A stretch of DNA of 9,478 bases from SOKG01 sp964502665 (GTDB lineage: Bacteria > Chloroflexota > Dehalococcoidia > SZUA-161). Location: assembly GCA_964502665.1 (NCBI GenBank), contig CAZCXP010000099.1:1-9478 (forward strand), given 5' to 3'. Position numbers and translations under genes: made by a program. Positions 1 to 7,867 of the stretch are shown piece by piece (the stretch's first letter is position 1; the number at the start of each line of letters is the position of its first letter). Under the pieces are notes generated by a model. It did not search any database. It saw only the letters and a program-made list of their open reading frames with translations, and was not told the origin of the DNA.

Positions 1-227
1 TGGGGCAGGGCTCGAAGGTAGAGGGCAGCGGCGAAGTGTGAAGTAAGTGATCTGACGCTTGAACAGGAAACTGCATTGATCATCTTTGGCAGCCTGCCCT
101 TGCAGCACTGGACGAGTGGTTCGTGGGTTGTCGCACCTATCGCAACCTTCACCACCCACTGGCCTTCTGTGTGGGGAAACAAATGTCCATTGTGTGCAAT
201 TGCCCTTGAAAGCCAGACGTTGACCCG
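1..227. other. Stretch without a recognisable gene
   Basis: I see no supported gene here. A short plus-strand open frame (about 62-213) contains the peptide ALDEWFVGCRTYRNLHHPL, which faintly resembles a transposase or integrase tail. It has no start codon, no ribosome binding site and a stop just upstream, so I do not call it. If the tRNA fragment at 305-346 is an attachment scar, this stretch would be the end of the integrated element. That is inference. Confidence 0.4.
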
Positions 228-257
228 TTGACGGCGGGACCGCTACTGGCGTATAAT
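228..257 (+). promoter_or_regulatory. Near-consensus sigma-70 promoter facing the operon's 3' end
   Basis: TTGACG at 228-233 and a perfect TATAAT at 252-257 are separated by 18 bases. Transcription would start near 264 and run rightward through the tRNA-Val fragment, then antisense into the end of the zinc-ribbon tubulin gene. A stable-RNA promoter left over from the decayed tRNA is the simplest reading, since the tRNA fragment lies less than 50 bases downstream. A promoter for an antisense RNA is the alternative. Confidence 0.6.
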
Positions 258-272
258 CTGGTGCGGAAAGGA

Positions 273-293
273 GGCAAGGGGTTCCCGCCTTTT
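273..293 (+). terminator. Weak hairpin followed by TTTT
   Basis: GGC (273-275) pairs with GCC (287-289), and GGG (278-280) pairs with CCC (284-286). There is an AA bulge and a GTT loop, and TTTT follows at 290-293. The shape resembles a weak intrinsic terminator or attenuator just downstream of the 228-257 promoter. The stem is only six base pairs with a bulge, so this is a low-confidence call. Confidence 0.2.
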
Positions 294-304
294 ATCTGAG
301 TGGC

Positions 305-346
305 TTCACACGCAAGAGGTCACTGGTTCAAGTCCAGTACCGCCCA
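305..346 (+). tRNA. Partial tRNA-Val (CAC), 3' portion only
   Basis: Visible parts, in order: anticodon loop TTCACAC (305-311, anticodon CAC at 307-309), anticodon 3' stem GCAAG (312-316), variable loop AGGTC, T stem ACTGG/CCAGT (322-326 and 334-338) around TTCAAGT, acceptor 3' strand ACCGCCC (339-345), and discriminator A346. No CCA is encoded. The 5' half does not fit. The expected acceptor strand GGGCGGT is absent upstream, and the bases before the anticodon loop (GTGGC) do not pair with GCAAG. A weak D-arm-like stretch (about 291-304) abuts it directly, as if the intervening part were deleted. It is probably non-functional: either a duplicated 3' end left by tRNA-targeted integration (an att site) or a decayed tRNA. 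In the usual geometry a lone 3' fragment in this orientation has the element to its left and chromosome to its right. Confidence 0.7.
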
Positions 347-354
347 GTGTAACC

Positions 355-364
355 GCTGGCCAGC
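355..364. repeat. 10-bp perfect palindrome
   Basis: GCTGGCCAGC lies between the tRNA fragment and the end of the operon. It is self-complementary without a loop, and no T-run follows on either strand, so it is not an intrinsic terminator. It could be a protein-binding site or chance. The 347-408 gap shows nothing else I can name, and no clear terminator for the operon. Confidence 0.25.
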
Positions 365-408
365 TCAGGAGCGGGGTATCGCCTTCCTTCGTTTGGGCAC
401 CGCTGACG

Positions 409-1767
409 TTAACTCGCTATCTCGTCGAGCATGGTATCGTACCAATTGACAGCCTCCTGCGCTTCAGGCACGCTTTTGGAAGTCACTCCGAATTCTTGTT
501 CCCAGGCCTTCCCTTTGGCGATCGCTTTGAACCGTTCGAATCCCTCCTTTGCCCTCTTGGCCGTGATGGCCAACTTGGTGCCGCCGAGCAGGAGACAGAG
601 GTCAATGCGATCTGCTCTGCTGCTGGAGTGTGAAAGGTGGAGAACGCTCCCCTTAAGGCGAGGAAAGTTGGTCTTGTTCCACTTGTTGAGTTCAGCATTT
701 ATTGTCTCAGCTTGCAGGGATGCAGTCAGTCTTTCGGGCACCTGTACCAGTAAGTAGGATAGCATGATGGACTCCTTGTCCACTTCTGCCAGCGGGCTCA
801 GCAGTGCGCTTGACAGAATATTGGCTAGCCCGCCGAAGATCTCCATGCTGCGACCTACCGCCATACAGGGGACAAAGGCATGTATGCCCATTGAGCGGCT
901 CATCTTGGCCAGGTAGCCAGGGTCCACCTGTTTGGAGTCTCTGTCGGCGATGGCACCTACCAGTATTCCCAGCATATGGGATAGAAGCGGTTCCGTGGCT
1001 ATTTCCTCCCCCATGCTACCCACGCCTCTAACCTTCATTAGCCGATCATGGTCCACGAGGAGGATCATGTCTGCAAGCGGCCTTTGATCGGCCTTGATGA
1101 AGCGAGAAAGCGAGCAGAATGCGTTGAAGTGTGCGCTATCGGGTTCATCGGCAGCGGGCATCACGGCAATGACCAAGCTCCTGCACTGAGGGTTGAGAGC
1201 ATTGGCCCGCTGGAGGATATAGGGACTGGCACCACTGCCGGTACCCCCACCTAACGCTGAAAACAGGAAGATGGTCTGTTTCTTGGTCGAGGCTCTGATG
1301 CCGCAGCGGAGCAAGCGGTCGTCTAGAGTCGGGTCATCGCTGGCTAAGCGTTCGCCCAGGCCATAGTAACCCACTTGCCTGCTCACTGACATAGGGAGCA
1401 GATGCACCCACAGTGATGGCGCTGTGTATTCCTGGTTTGAGGGCAGCTGAGTCCGCAGGTCAGTAAGCTGCTGACCCCCGCTAGCCGAATCGATCATGAG
1501 GAACTCCGAATTCCTCAGACTCTTACCCCATGACCGGTAGAAGTCATGAATGAGTTTGCAGCCCTGGTCTCCAACTCCGAGGAAGACATTTTCCTTGGCT
1601 AATTTGATGTGCCGCTCCTCCTCAGCCACCGTTCTCAGCAGAAGCTCAAGCTCCCTATCATAATCTACAATGGGTAGACCACAGATACCGCACCACGCCG
1701 ATCCCTCGGGATTCTGGTGGTTGTTTGGGCAACTGGTGACTTTGTTTTCAGAGCCTTGGGTAACCAT
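409..1767 (-). CDS. Zinc-ribbon tubulin/FtsZ-like protein (operon gene E)
   Basis: A 452-residue protein of the tubulin/FtsZ GTPase superfamily, not orthodox FtsZ. The N-terminus carries a small zinc-ribbon-like motif: C13-x3-H17 followed by C26-x2-C29, in a CPNNH...NPEG...CGICG context. A linker helix (about 36-58) leads into the nucleotide fold. This has a glycine-rich first loop GVGDQG (64-69), the canonical tubulin signature GGGTGSG (173-179), and VDHDRL (238-243), similar to the acidic base-contacting strand in FtsZ. The region matching the FtsZ T7 catalytic loop appears to be QVDPGY (280-285). It keeps one acidic residue (D282) but has Y where FtsZ has the second. No membrane segment is visible, so it is probably cytoplasmic and recruited by partners. 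Its ATG directly abuts the TAG stop of gene D, with AAGGA eight bases upstream. It is the last operon gene. Superfamily membership is secure; the specific role is inferred. Confidence 0.85.
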   Translation of the reverse strand: MVTQGSENKVTSCPNNHQNPEGSAWCGICGLPIVDYDRELELLLRTVAEEERHIKLAKENVFLGVGDQGCKLIHDFYRSWGKSLRNSEFLMIDSASGGQQLTDLRTQLPSNQEYTAPSLWVHLLPMSVSRQVGYYGLGERLASDDPTLDDRLLRCGIRASTKKQTIFLFSALGGGTGSGASPYILQRANALNPQCRSLVIAVMPAADEPDSAHFNAFCSLSRFIKADQRPLADMILLVDHDRLMKVRGVGSMGEEIATEPLLSHMLGILVGAIADRDSKQVDPGYLAKMSRSMGIHAFVPCMAVGRSMEIFGGLANILSSALLSPLAEVDKESIMLSYLLVQVPERLTASLQAETINAELNKWNKTNFPRLKGSVLHLSHSSSRADRIDLCLLLGGTKLAITAKRAKEGFERFKAIAKGKAWEQEFGVTSKSVPEAQEAVNWYDTMLDEIAS

Positions 1768-2745
1768 CTAAGCTATCCTTGCGTTCAGCTTCAGCGAGGC
1801 TTCAAGTTCCTGTGCCGTTGCCTCCACAGAGCCGATAGCGCTGGGAGCGTCCTCCTCTCGGGATGGTCTCCCAGGCTGGGACTTCATAGGGATTCTGTCG
1901 GCCAGGATAGATGAAAACCTGGCCAATCGAGGTAGAGAGTCCTCGATCTTCTTGCTCTCGCCCAACTGTTGCCACAGGGATAGGAGCTTGTACCTGCCAG
2001 CGAAGAGGAAAATGTATCGCATATCCCGCCAATTCAGTCCCGGCGAGCCCTCTTGAGACAGTTCCTCCCACCCCCAGGCAGGGGGAAGCTCGTTGTGCAA
2101 TGAAGTGCCTATGGCCTTCAGGGTGGCTGTCACCTTTCTCAATGCCAAAGCCGCGTCACGAGAGGCGACTGTCTCGGCGAGCGCGTGCATCAAGTCGGAG
2201 ACATCTATTGCGCTGTCTACGGCCAGGCCATTTGCTGTTTCTCTAGCTGCAGAGAGAGAGGCATCCACGGCGTCCCAATCCTCACGAGTGAGTTGGGGAA
2301 CGATTTGCACCAGCAGACTCGCCGCGACCCATACGTGGTAGGCGGTTTTCCGGAGGAAAGCCTGATAGCAAGCCCTCTGCTCCCGCAGTTCGGCTTGATA
2401 TCTCAATGACTCGAGTGCGTTGTCCAGAGATTGGTACAGGTCGTCGGTGGCATCGCCTCCGGGTAGGCTCAGCCGACTGACCACGTGTTCGCTATTTTCG
2501 TTTAGCCATTCCAGGACAAGCCTATTGGATGAGTCCTCAACTTTGGCTGAGGAGACCCTGGAAAGGTCCACGGAGAACTCCAGATGGGGTGGGGAGAAGA
2601 AGCCGCTCTTATTCGCGAACTCTATCCGCTTGTTGGTGAGCGACAGCTTGCCCTTACCTGCATTCTCCAATGTCACGTTCTTAAGCTGGGCAAGCAGTCT
2701 CTCCTCTTCGAAGTCAGCGGTCATCTCATCATGATCAGTGCTCAC
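1768..2745 (-). CDS. Cytoplasmic protein with PH/GRAM-like N-terminus (operon gene D)
   Basis: A 325-residue protein I do not recognise as a named family. Residues about 17-95 look like a small beta-barrel of PH/GRAM type. The stretch GKLSLTNKRIEF (32-43) matches the typical 'G-x-L-x-LTNKR-hydrophobic' opening, followed by LEFSVDLSRVSSAKVE (55-70) and RLVLEWL (75-81). The rest (about 100-325) is predominantly helical, including WRDMRYIFLFAGRYKLLSLW, with no signal peptide or clear membrane segment. Known PH/GRAM domains bind lipid or protein surfaces, so a membrane-adaptor role for the tubulin-like partners is plausible but inferred. The start is GTG at 2745, nine bases after the stop of gene C. 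Its ribosome site is weak, so the internal ATG at residue 8 (2724) is a possible alternative. Confidence is good that it is a gene and low for the domain. Confidence 0.75.
   Translation of the reverse strand: MSTDHDEMTADFEEERLLAQLKNVTLENAGKGKLSLTNKRIEFANKSGFFSPPHLEFSVDLSRVSSAKVEDSSNRLVLEWLNENSEHVVSRLSLPGGDATDDLYQSLDNALESLRYQAELREQRACYQAFLRKTAYHVWVAASLLVQIVPQLTREDWDAVDASLSAARETANGLAVDSAIDVSDLMHALAETVASRDAALALRKVTATLKAIGTSLHNELPPAWGWEELSQEGSPGLNWRDMRYIFLFAGRYKLLSLWQQLGESKKIEDSLPRLARFSSILADRIPMKSQPGRPSREEDAPSAIGSVEATAQELEASLKLNARIA
1776..1780 (-). promoter_or_regulatory. Ribosome binding site of gene E, inside gene D
   Basis: AAGGA on the minus strand lies eight bases before the ATG at 1767, within the last codons of gene D. 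With the zero-base junction (TAG then ATG) this implies translational coupling and supports the chosen start. Confidence 0.6.
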
Positions 2746-2754
2746 TGCGGTGTC

Positions 2755-5097
2755 TCATCCTGGCTTTATTTTCTTAGCAGAGCTCTGCTTGAGGGTCCCT
2801 GGTTTGGGGTCAAATGTGACCTCGTCGTAATTCCTGGCTGCATACATTTTCAGATATTCCAGAGCATACTTAGGCTTCACTGGAAGGTCCGAGCTGCCCA
2901 CCACCATCTTTGTCCTCATCCACTCTTGGAGTATATGCTCTATGTTAGGGTAGTTTATGAGGAACTCGCTGGCCTGACTGTATTGTTTGATTACCTTTGC
3001 TTGCTGCTCTACTGCTTGCACTGCCTTCTCAATGACACTGAATCGGCTGCTGATGGTTGGTTCAAGGAGCAACGATTCAATTGAGCCCAGAAGCCCTCGC
3101 ACCTCGGCGGAGGCGTAGTTGTTCTTCCCCCAGTTATACTTCGGTGGGCATCTCCGGTCGTTGTCCGCCTCAATTGTGGTAATCCTGTGTCTCAGCTCAC
3201 TAACCGTATTCCTGGCCAGGTCGGCCAGCTTGCGGCTCTGTTCGACTATGTTGATAATGTCAGCGAGAGTTCTGGAGCCCTGCACTGATGCGGCTATTGC
3301 TTCCAGTTCATCGACAGTGCCGCGGCACTTGCTCAGCGAGCCCGAATCGCCGATCGATTCAAACACCGGTATCAGACGGGAGGTCATAACCTGCCTGAAG
3401 CTGCTGGTCATGGCGATGACCCTGCCAGCAAGATCAACGATGGAGTTCTCGATCCTGCCATCGATGATCTGCAGGTCCTCCGAGATAGTTCGCGCTGCCT
3501 CTTCGAACCTGCCTTGGTTGAGGAATCCGTGGGCGATGTCAATTGTGGTCAGTGAGAACTCGGGGTCGATCTCATCTTTGATAGTGTTGGCCACCATGTC
3601 CCCGGCTGCGACTAACTTGCCTGCGAGTTCCCGAAAGGCGCTGTTCAGGCTCTGCTGCTCCACAAGAGCATTGTCATAGTCCTGCTCTTCTGATGGCGGT
3701 GGCGGCGTCAGAATGACGTCCTGGATGGCGGGTATGCCAAGGGCAAGCGCTTCATCAGCTATGGCGTTGTAACTGCGCCTGGAATCAAGGAGATGGTCAA
3801 AGAGTTTCGTCTCGAGTTGGCGTTGGAGATTGTAGAGCTGCGATCGCATATCGAAGAACTCTTTGCAGCTCATCTGCAGCCTCGGTAGTCCCAGAGCGCC
3901 CACGCTTTCGAGTGTGAGCGCCACCCTTTCCTCGCATTGGCCAATGGTAGCCTTTTCATTCCCCAGGTCTTTGTTGTGGCACACTGAGGCTACCTGCTCC
4001 AGCTGCTTTCTGGTATTGTCCAGAAGTTGATAAAGGTCCAGCGATAGGACAGCCAAATTGCTTCTAAGCTTCACTTTGAGGTTGCGGCGGCGCAACCATT
4101 CCTCTACAAAGAGGGCTGCGCTGCCCAAAGCAAGCATGAGAGCGGTTAGGATAGCGATGTTGTGCCAACCGTCAAATCCCGTGTGGTAGCCCAGAGGCTT
4201 CTGCAAAAGCTGCAAGGGCAGTAAGAACACTAGCTCTATGACCAGCAGCATAAGCAGTGGTGCCAGGCCGCGGAGCAGGATTACAGTTCCCCTTATCCGT
4301 TCCGACGGATTGACTATCGCTGGGGTGAGAACAGTGGCCACCAACATTGTTAGAACCAGAACGATTCCGCCCCATCCCTCAATGAAATAAGCGGACGAGC
4401 CGCTCAGCCCGCTGAAGTTGTTGTTAATCTGCCCCTGGAAGGCGGCCTTGAGTGAATCCAAGTCAAAGACGTTGAGGGCTGGTTGCAGAGAATAGTCGGT
4501 GGCAGCAAAGAGGGGGACGGTCTCGCCCTGAGCGACGGGGGTTTGTGCCACGAAGAGAAAGGGCAGGTAGAAAAGCGAGAACATGAATAGCCCCCACCCC
4601 GCGCCGGCGACTGATCCTCTTAGCCGCAGCAGGGTGATGCCTGCCAGCAGGGGCAAGGCGAGAAAAAAGCAGTTGGTCAGCATGAGCACGCCGGCTGCTG
4701 CGCCTACAGCGCTACCCAGGGACGCGCCGGGCAGCTTGCTGAGGCCGAACGGAAGCACCGCCGCTACCGTGAGCACAATTGCCAGTGCCCATATCGTCAC
4801 CCCCAGTTGATATGAATAGGCCGGTGCTGCGAAAAGCAGCATCATTGAGAGGGCCACCGCCGGCCAGCGATAGGCAATGACCGCGGAGACCAATGCCAGG
4901 AAGACAGACATCGCCGTCGGATAAAAGGGGAGCAGAAGGTAAATAATAAGGGAAGATGCCAGAAAGATGACAGACGTTGTCGCTCTGCCTAGCAGCGTTC
5001 GGAATGCCTCTTCGTTGCTCGTGATCCCGTGCTGCTGCAACAACGCTTGATCAGTCGCGTCTCCTTCTGCCTGCGAAGGCGGCAGGGTACGTTCCAT
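2755..5097 (-). CDS. Polytopic membrane protein with large cytoplasmic helical domain (operon gene C)
   Basis: A 780-residue protein with two halves; I recognise no named family. After a polar N-terminus (1-40), hydrophobic segments appear at about 42-58, 60-76, 79-95, 99-118, 128-155 (possibly two), 167-185, 242-261, 272-296 and 313-333, giving roughly nine or ten membrane spans. The loop at about 186-241 is likely external. The RRR at 336-338 and KVK (341-343) after the last span fit a cytoplasmic border. Residues 340-780 are soluble, mostly long amphipathic helices with coiled-coil character, interrupted by a proline-rich linker (PPPP at 465-468). The helical half could be a docking arm for the tubulin-like proteins; this is inference. 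The start is ATG at 5097, with GGGGGA seven bases upstream (5105-5110). It lies 51 bases after gene B and nine before gene D. Confidence 0.8.
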   Translation of the reverse strand: MERTLPPSQAEGDATDQALLQQHGITSNEEAFRTLLGRATTSVIFLASSLIIYLLLPFYPTAMSVFLALVSAVIAYRWPAVALSMMLLFAAPAYSYQLGVTIWALAIVLTVAAVLPFGLSKLPGASLGSAVGAAAGVLMLTNCFFLALPLLAGITLLRLRGSVAGAGWGLFMFSLFYLPFLFVAQTPVAQGETVPLFAATDYSLQPALNVFDLDSLKAAFQGQINNNFSGLSGSSAYFIEGWGGIVLVLTMLVATVLTPAIVNPSERIRGTVILLRGLAPLLMLLVIELVFLLPLQLLQKPLGYHTGFDGWHNIAILTALMLALGSAALFVEEWLRRRNLKVKLRSNLAVLSLDLYQLLDNTRKQLEQVASVCHNKDLGNEKATIGQCEERVALTLESVGALGLPRLQMSCKEFFDMRSQLYNLQRQLETKLFDHLLDSRRSYNAIADEALALGIPAIQDVILTPPPPSEEQDYDNALVEQQSLNSAFRELAGKLVAAGDMVANTIKDEIDPEFSLTTIDIAHGFLNQGRFEEAARTISEDLQIIDGRIENSIVDLAGRVIAMTSSFRQVMTSRLIPVFESIGDSGSLSKCRGTVDELEAIAASVQGSRTLADIINIVEQSRKLADLARNTVSELRHRITTIEADNDRRCPPKYNWGKNNYASAEVRGLLGSIESLLLEPTISSRFSVIEKAVQAVEQQAKVIKQYSQASEFLINYPNIEHILQEWMRTKMVVGSSDLPVKPKYALEYLKMYAARNYDEVTFDPKPGTLKQSSAKKIKPG

Positions 5098-5148
5098 ACT
5101 GCTTTCCCCCGCACTCTGGGAGCCGAGAGGAAACGGTGGGGACCTTGC

Positions 5149-7863
5149 TCACCGCTCAGCCTTGATGGTATTCCCCGGTGTATTCTTAGCGGGCTCCGTT
5201 TCCATAGACGCCTGGATACCGTGTTCCAGCAGGAACGAATGTGCCAGCGTCCTCTCCTCCGTTGTGGTGTGGTCGTATATTTGCTTCATCTCACTGTAGC
5301 ATTCCAGGAACTGGGGCTCTGCCTTGGCTGAGATTACCATGAACCTCACGGTCCAGGGATCGGTGGAATCGATTTCCCTTATGGCGATACTCCTCGACGC
5401 ATCCGTCTTGACATAACCCGACAATGTGGCCCTTACGTCTGCGGTGAGGTCGTGGTCCCAGATGCCGCGTGGTGATACCACCGCAAACCAGATGTAGTCT
5501 GTCTTGTATGCGGAGGTTAGGCCCATTACGCCCGGTACCCTGAAGATGCCGAGCACGCTTGATAGGTATTCTTTGAGACGATCTTTGTCTATTATCTCCC
5601 TGAGGATGTTCTCATTGGAGAGCGAGGCCTCATCCTCCGTCAGGATCCTCTGCATGAGCTTCAACTGAACATCCTCGGTCAACTCCGCAGTTCGGTCGTA
5701 GAATCCCTTGTCCTTTACCATCTCGTTCATCTTCTCGTAGTGGCGGTTGGACATCTCCGCTATAGCCCCCAGAAGCTTTCGGTAGTCGGAGTTGACCTCG
5801 AACCTTCTCTCAATGCCTGAATACTCAGCCATTTTCTCTTGGACTTTGAGCAAATCCTCGCTTGCGAGGCGAATATCCTCGTTCGCTGATGCCAGGGCAT
5901 GGCCTAATTTCCTCCTTTTCTCATCCCAGAGCTTCTTCTTCCCGCTGGAGAGAAATCCTAACTTGATTTCCTGCATCTCCCTGTCAGCGCGGCTTTTCTC
6001 AACTTGCTTGGCTTTGCGATTGAGCTCGAGGTTATTGAGGCTGGAGGTGAGTCTCGATATCTCCTCTTCCAATACCCTCTTCACTCGGCGGCAGTTGACC
6101 AGTTGAGAATCCATGCTCTTGAGCTGAGTGGTTGGGGGGGTGAACATGGAGGACAGCAGCGAGAACAGGACCACCAGCTCGGGATTTATGATTCGTTCCA
6201 CCTTGGTCAGCGCTGACTCTTGGGCCTCGCTCCGCTCCCCCTTTAGGAGCTGTTTCTGTAGCTTGTCAGCTAGCTTCTTGGTCTCCAAGTAGAGCCTGAG
6301 GCTGCCGAGATAGTCTCTAATCATGGATGTAAGCTCAGCCACATCGCCAACCAACTGCACCTCCTTGGCGGTCAATTGCTGAGCGCTGGGCAGGCTGTCC
6401 CTCAGATTATCGAGAATATCATTCACTTCAGCAATGAATTCACTATAGTTCTTGGAGATGCAGCCCCCGAGGTTGATGAGCTTAGACGCCTGATTGCGGA
6501 TCATCGCCTCCACCGTTCCTTCAGGTACATCCAGGCCTATTGCCATCACCGGTCGCCCCAGTTGGTTGACCTGGGTTCTGATGGAGTCATCCACTCCCTT
6601 CAGGTGCATTATGTATTCGGTTTCCACAGAACGGTCGGCGTTGATCAGGCTGTCAACCGCCTCGTCGAAGCTATCGGCGCTGTACTTATCCGCATCGATG
6701 AGTAGCTGGCGGTAGACGTCTTTCAGGTCTTGGTAGCAGATGTTAAGAATTTTGGTAACACCGCCAGCTTCCGTAGGGTGCGTTCCCCCGTATACTTCTT
6801 TCTTCTCCCGCCTCAGCGCCCGCACTCTGTCCAGCCGGTCCAGGTATATTTTGGTAAGCTCTATGAATTCGGTTACTGGATAGCTTACCTTGAGTGTGGA
6901 TAGCACATGGAGCCATCTGCCCTCCATGTCGATATTTGAACCTATGTTGCTCAACAGGTCTGCCAGATCAAAGCTGAGAGAGTTCATCAGGACATCAACA
7001 ATGGCATCGTCGATGATTTGCTTGGCATCGATCAGACTGGCAGTCTTGCTATAGGCTGGCCCCAAGGGCATGACCAGAAAGGCGCTGAAGGGGTTTTCGT
7101 AGCTATTGCCGAATTGTTTAATTATCCTGGCGTTACTTCGCTTGTCGATGACCAGGCCGTGTTCAATGAGGGCGCCGTAGGCTGAGGCCCCTTTGGCTGG
7201 AGGGTCGTCCCCACTACATGGGAGCACACACAGACCGACTATGGGCACACCGCTGCCGAGTTTCTTCCTCAAATGCCTGGCGAAGTCCAGCACCATGCCA
7301 CTGCCGCTGCCACCACCCAGACCGTAGATCACGAAAACGACTGGTTGGATTGTGGAAGTGAAAAGATGCTCCTTGAAGCTGTCCATATAGTTGTCCAACA
7401 GTTTCAGATGATGGTAGTTCAGACCGTATATCGCTTTGGAAAGAGCCCTTCTCCGGCCCACTCCTCCTGCCAGTGGAGGTATATCCATGGACGAGGCCAG
7501 CCAGGGTTGGTAATCCTCAGGAGTTGCAACCCCTTCTCGGCTCAAGTACTCTGGGTATTTGTTAATGAAATCAAACATGCTTTCCGGCGTAGGGAATTTA
7601 ACGGACCTGGCGATAAGCGACATTTTATCCGAGGGAATGCCTTCTTCTCTAAGTTGCTCTGAGAGATCTTTTGCTGAGGCCTCCAGGCTGTGGACATCCT
7701 GATCGGCCACATCGATGGCCAGGCAGGATATGCGGATGCCTTCCTTCTTGAGCAGAGGAATGAGCCCCCTGCGGTTGTTTATGAAGGCCTCTACTATGTT
7801 GGCCCCTGCTCCCCCCAGACCTATGAGTTGCATAGCTGAATTATAGCTTCTGACACTAGCCAT
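5149..7863 (-). CDS. Large tubulin/FtsZ-superfamily protein with coiled coil (operon gene B)
   Basis: A 904-residue protein. The N-terminal third is a tubulin/FtsZ-type GTPase fold: glycine loop GLGGAGAN (15-22), GGVGRRRALSK (133-143, like the FtsZ EVGRKAA region), and the tubulin signature GGGSGSG (183-189). NIDMEG (310-315) looks like the NxDxxD/E T7 loop, but its second acidic residue sits one place early. It best resembles the 'tubulin-like' (Tubulin_2/FtsZ-like) families rather than cell-division FtsZ, which is under half this length. Residues about 330-560 are helical. About 585-720 are strongly charged coiled coil. About 775-870 form a separate mixed alpha/beta domain, followed by a polar tail. 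I chose ATG 7863 because GGAGG lies seven bases upstream (7871-7875); a TTG at 7890 would only add nine residues overlapping gene A. The gap to gene A is four bases. Superfamily is secure; function as a polymerising GTPase is inferred. Confidence 0.87.
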   Translation of the reverse strand: MASVRSYNSAMQLIGLGGAGANIVEAFINNRRGLIPLLKKEGIRISCLAIDVADQDVHSLEASAKDLSEQLREEGIPSDKMSLIARSVKFPTPESMFDFINKYPEYLSREGVATPEDYQPWLASSMDIPPLAGGVGRRRALSKAIYGLNYHHLKLLDNYMDSFKEHLFTSTIQPVVFVIYGLGGGSGSGMVLDFARHLRKKLGSGVPIVGLCVLPCSGDDPPAKGASAYGALIEHGLVIDKRSNARIIKQFGNSYENPFSAFLVMPLGPAYSKTASLIDAKQIIDDAIVDVLMNSLSFDLADLLSNIGSNIDMEGRWLHVLSTLKVSYPVTEFIELTKIYLDRLDRVRALRREKKEVYGGTHPTEAGGVTKILNICYQDLKDVYRQLLIDADKYSADSFDEAVDSLINADRSVETEYIMHLKGVDDSIRTQVNQLGRPVMAIGLDVPEGTVEAMIRNQASKLINLGGCISKNYSEFIAEVNDILDNLRDSLPSAQQLTAKEVQLVGDVAELTSMIRDYLGSLRLYLETKKLADKLQKQLLKGERSEAQESALTKVERIINPELVVLFSLLSSMFTPPTTQLKSMDSQLVNCRRVKRVLEEEISRLTSSLNNLELNRKAKQVEKSRADREMQEIKLGFLSSGKKKLWDEKRRKLGHALASANEDIRLASEDLLKVQEKMAEYSGIERRFEVNSDYRKLLGAIAEMSNRHYEKMNEMVKDKGFYDRTAELTEDVQLKLMQRILTEDEASLSNENILREIIDKDRLKEYLSSVLGIFRVPGVMGLTSAYKTDYIWFAVVSPRGIWDHDLTADVRATLSGYVKTDASRSIAIREIDSTDPWTVRFMVISAKAEPQFLECYSEMKQIYDHTTTEERTLAHSFLLEHGIQASMETEPAKNTPGNTIKAER

Positions 7864-7867
7864 GCGG

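Noticed and set aside
62..213. Plus-strand open stretch with ALDEWFVGCRTYRNLHHPL, faintly like a transposase or integrase tail
   Set aside because: No start codon or ribosome site, a stop immediately upstream, and the similarity is only a loose impression.
2584..3084. 166-residue plus-strand open frame opposite genes C and D
   Set aside because: It spans the junction of two well-supported minus-strand genes and shows low-complexity, cysteine- and leucine-rich composition with no motif; it is a shadow frame.
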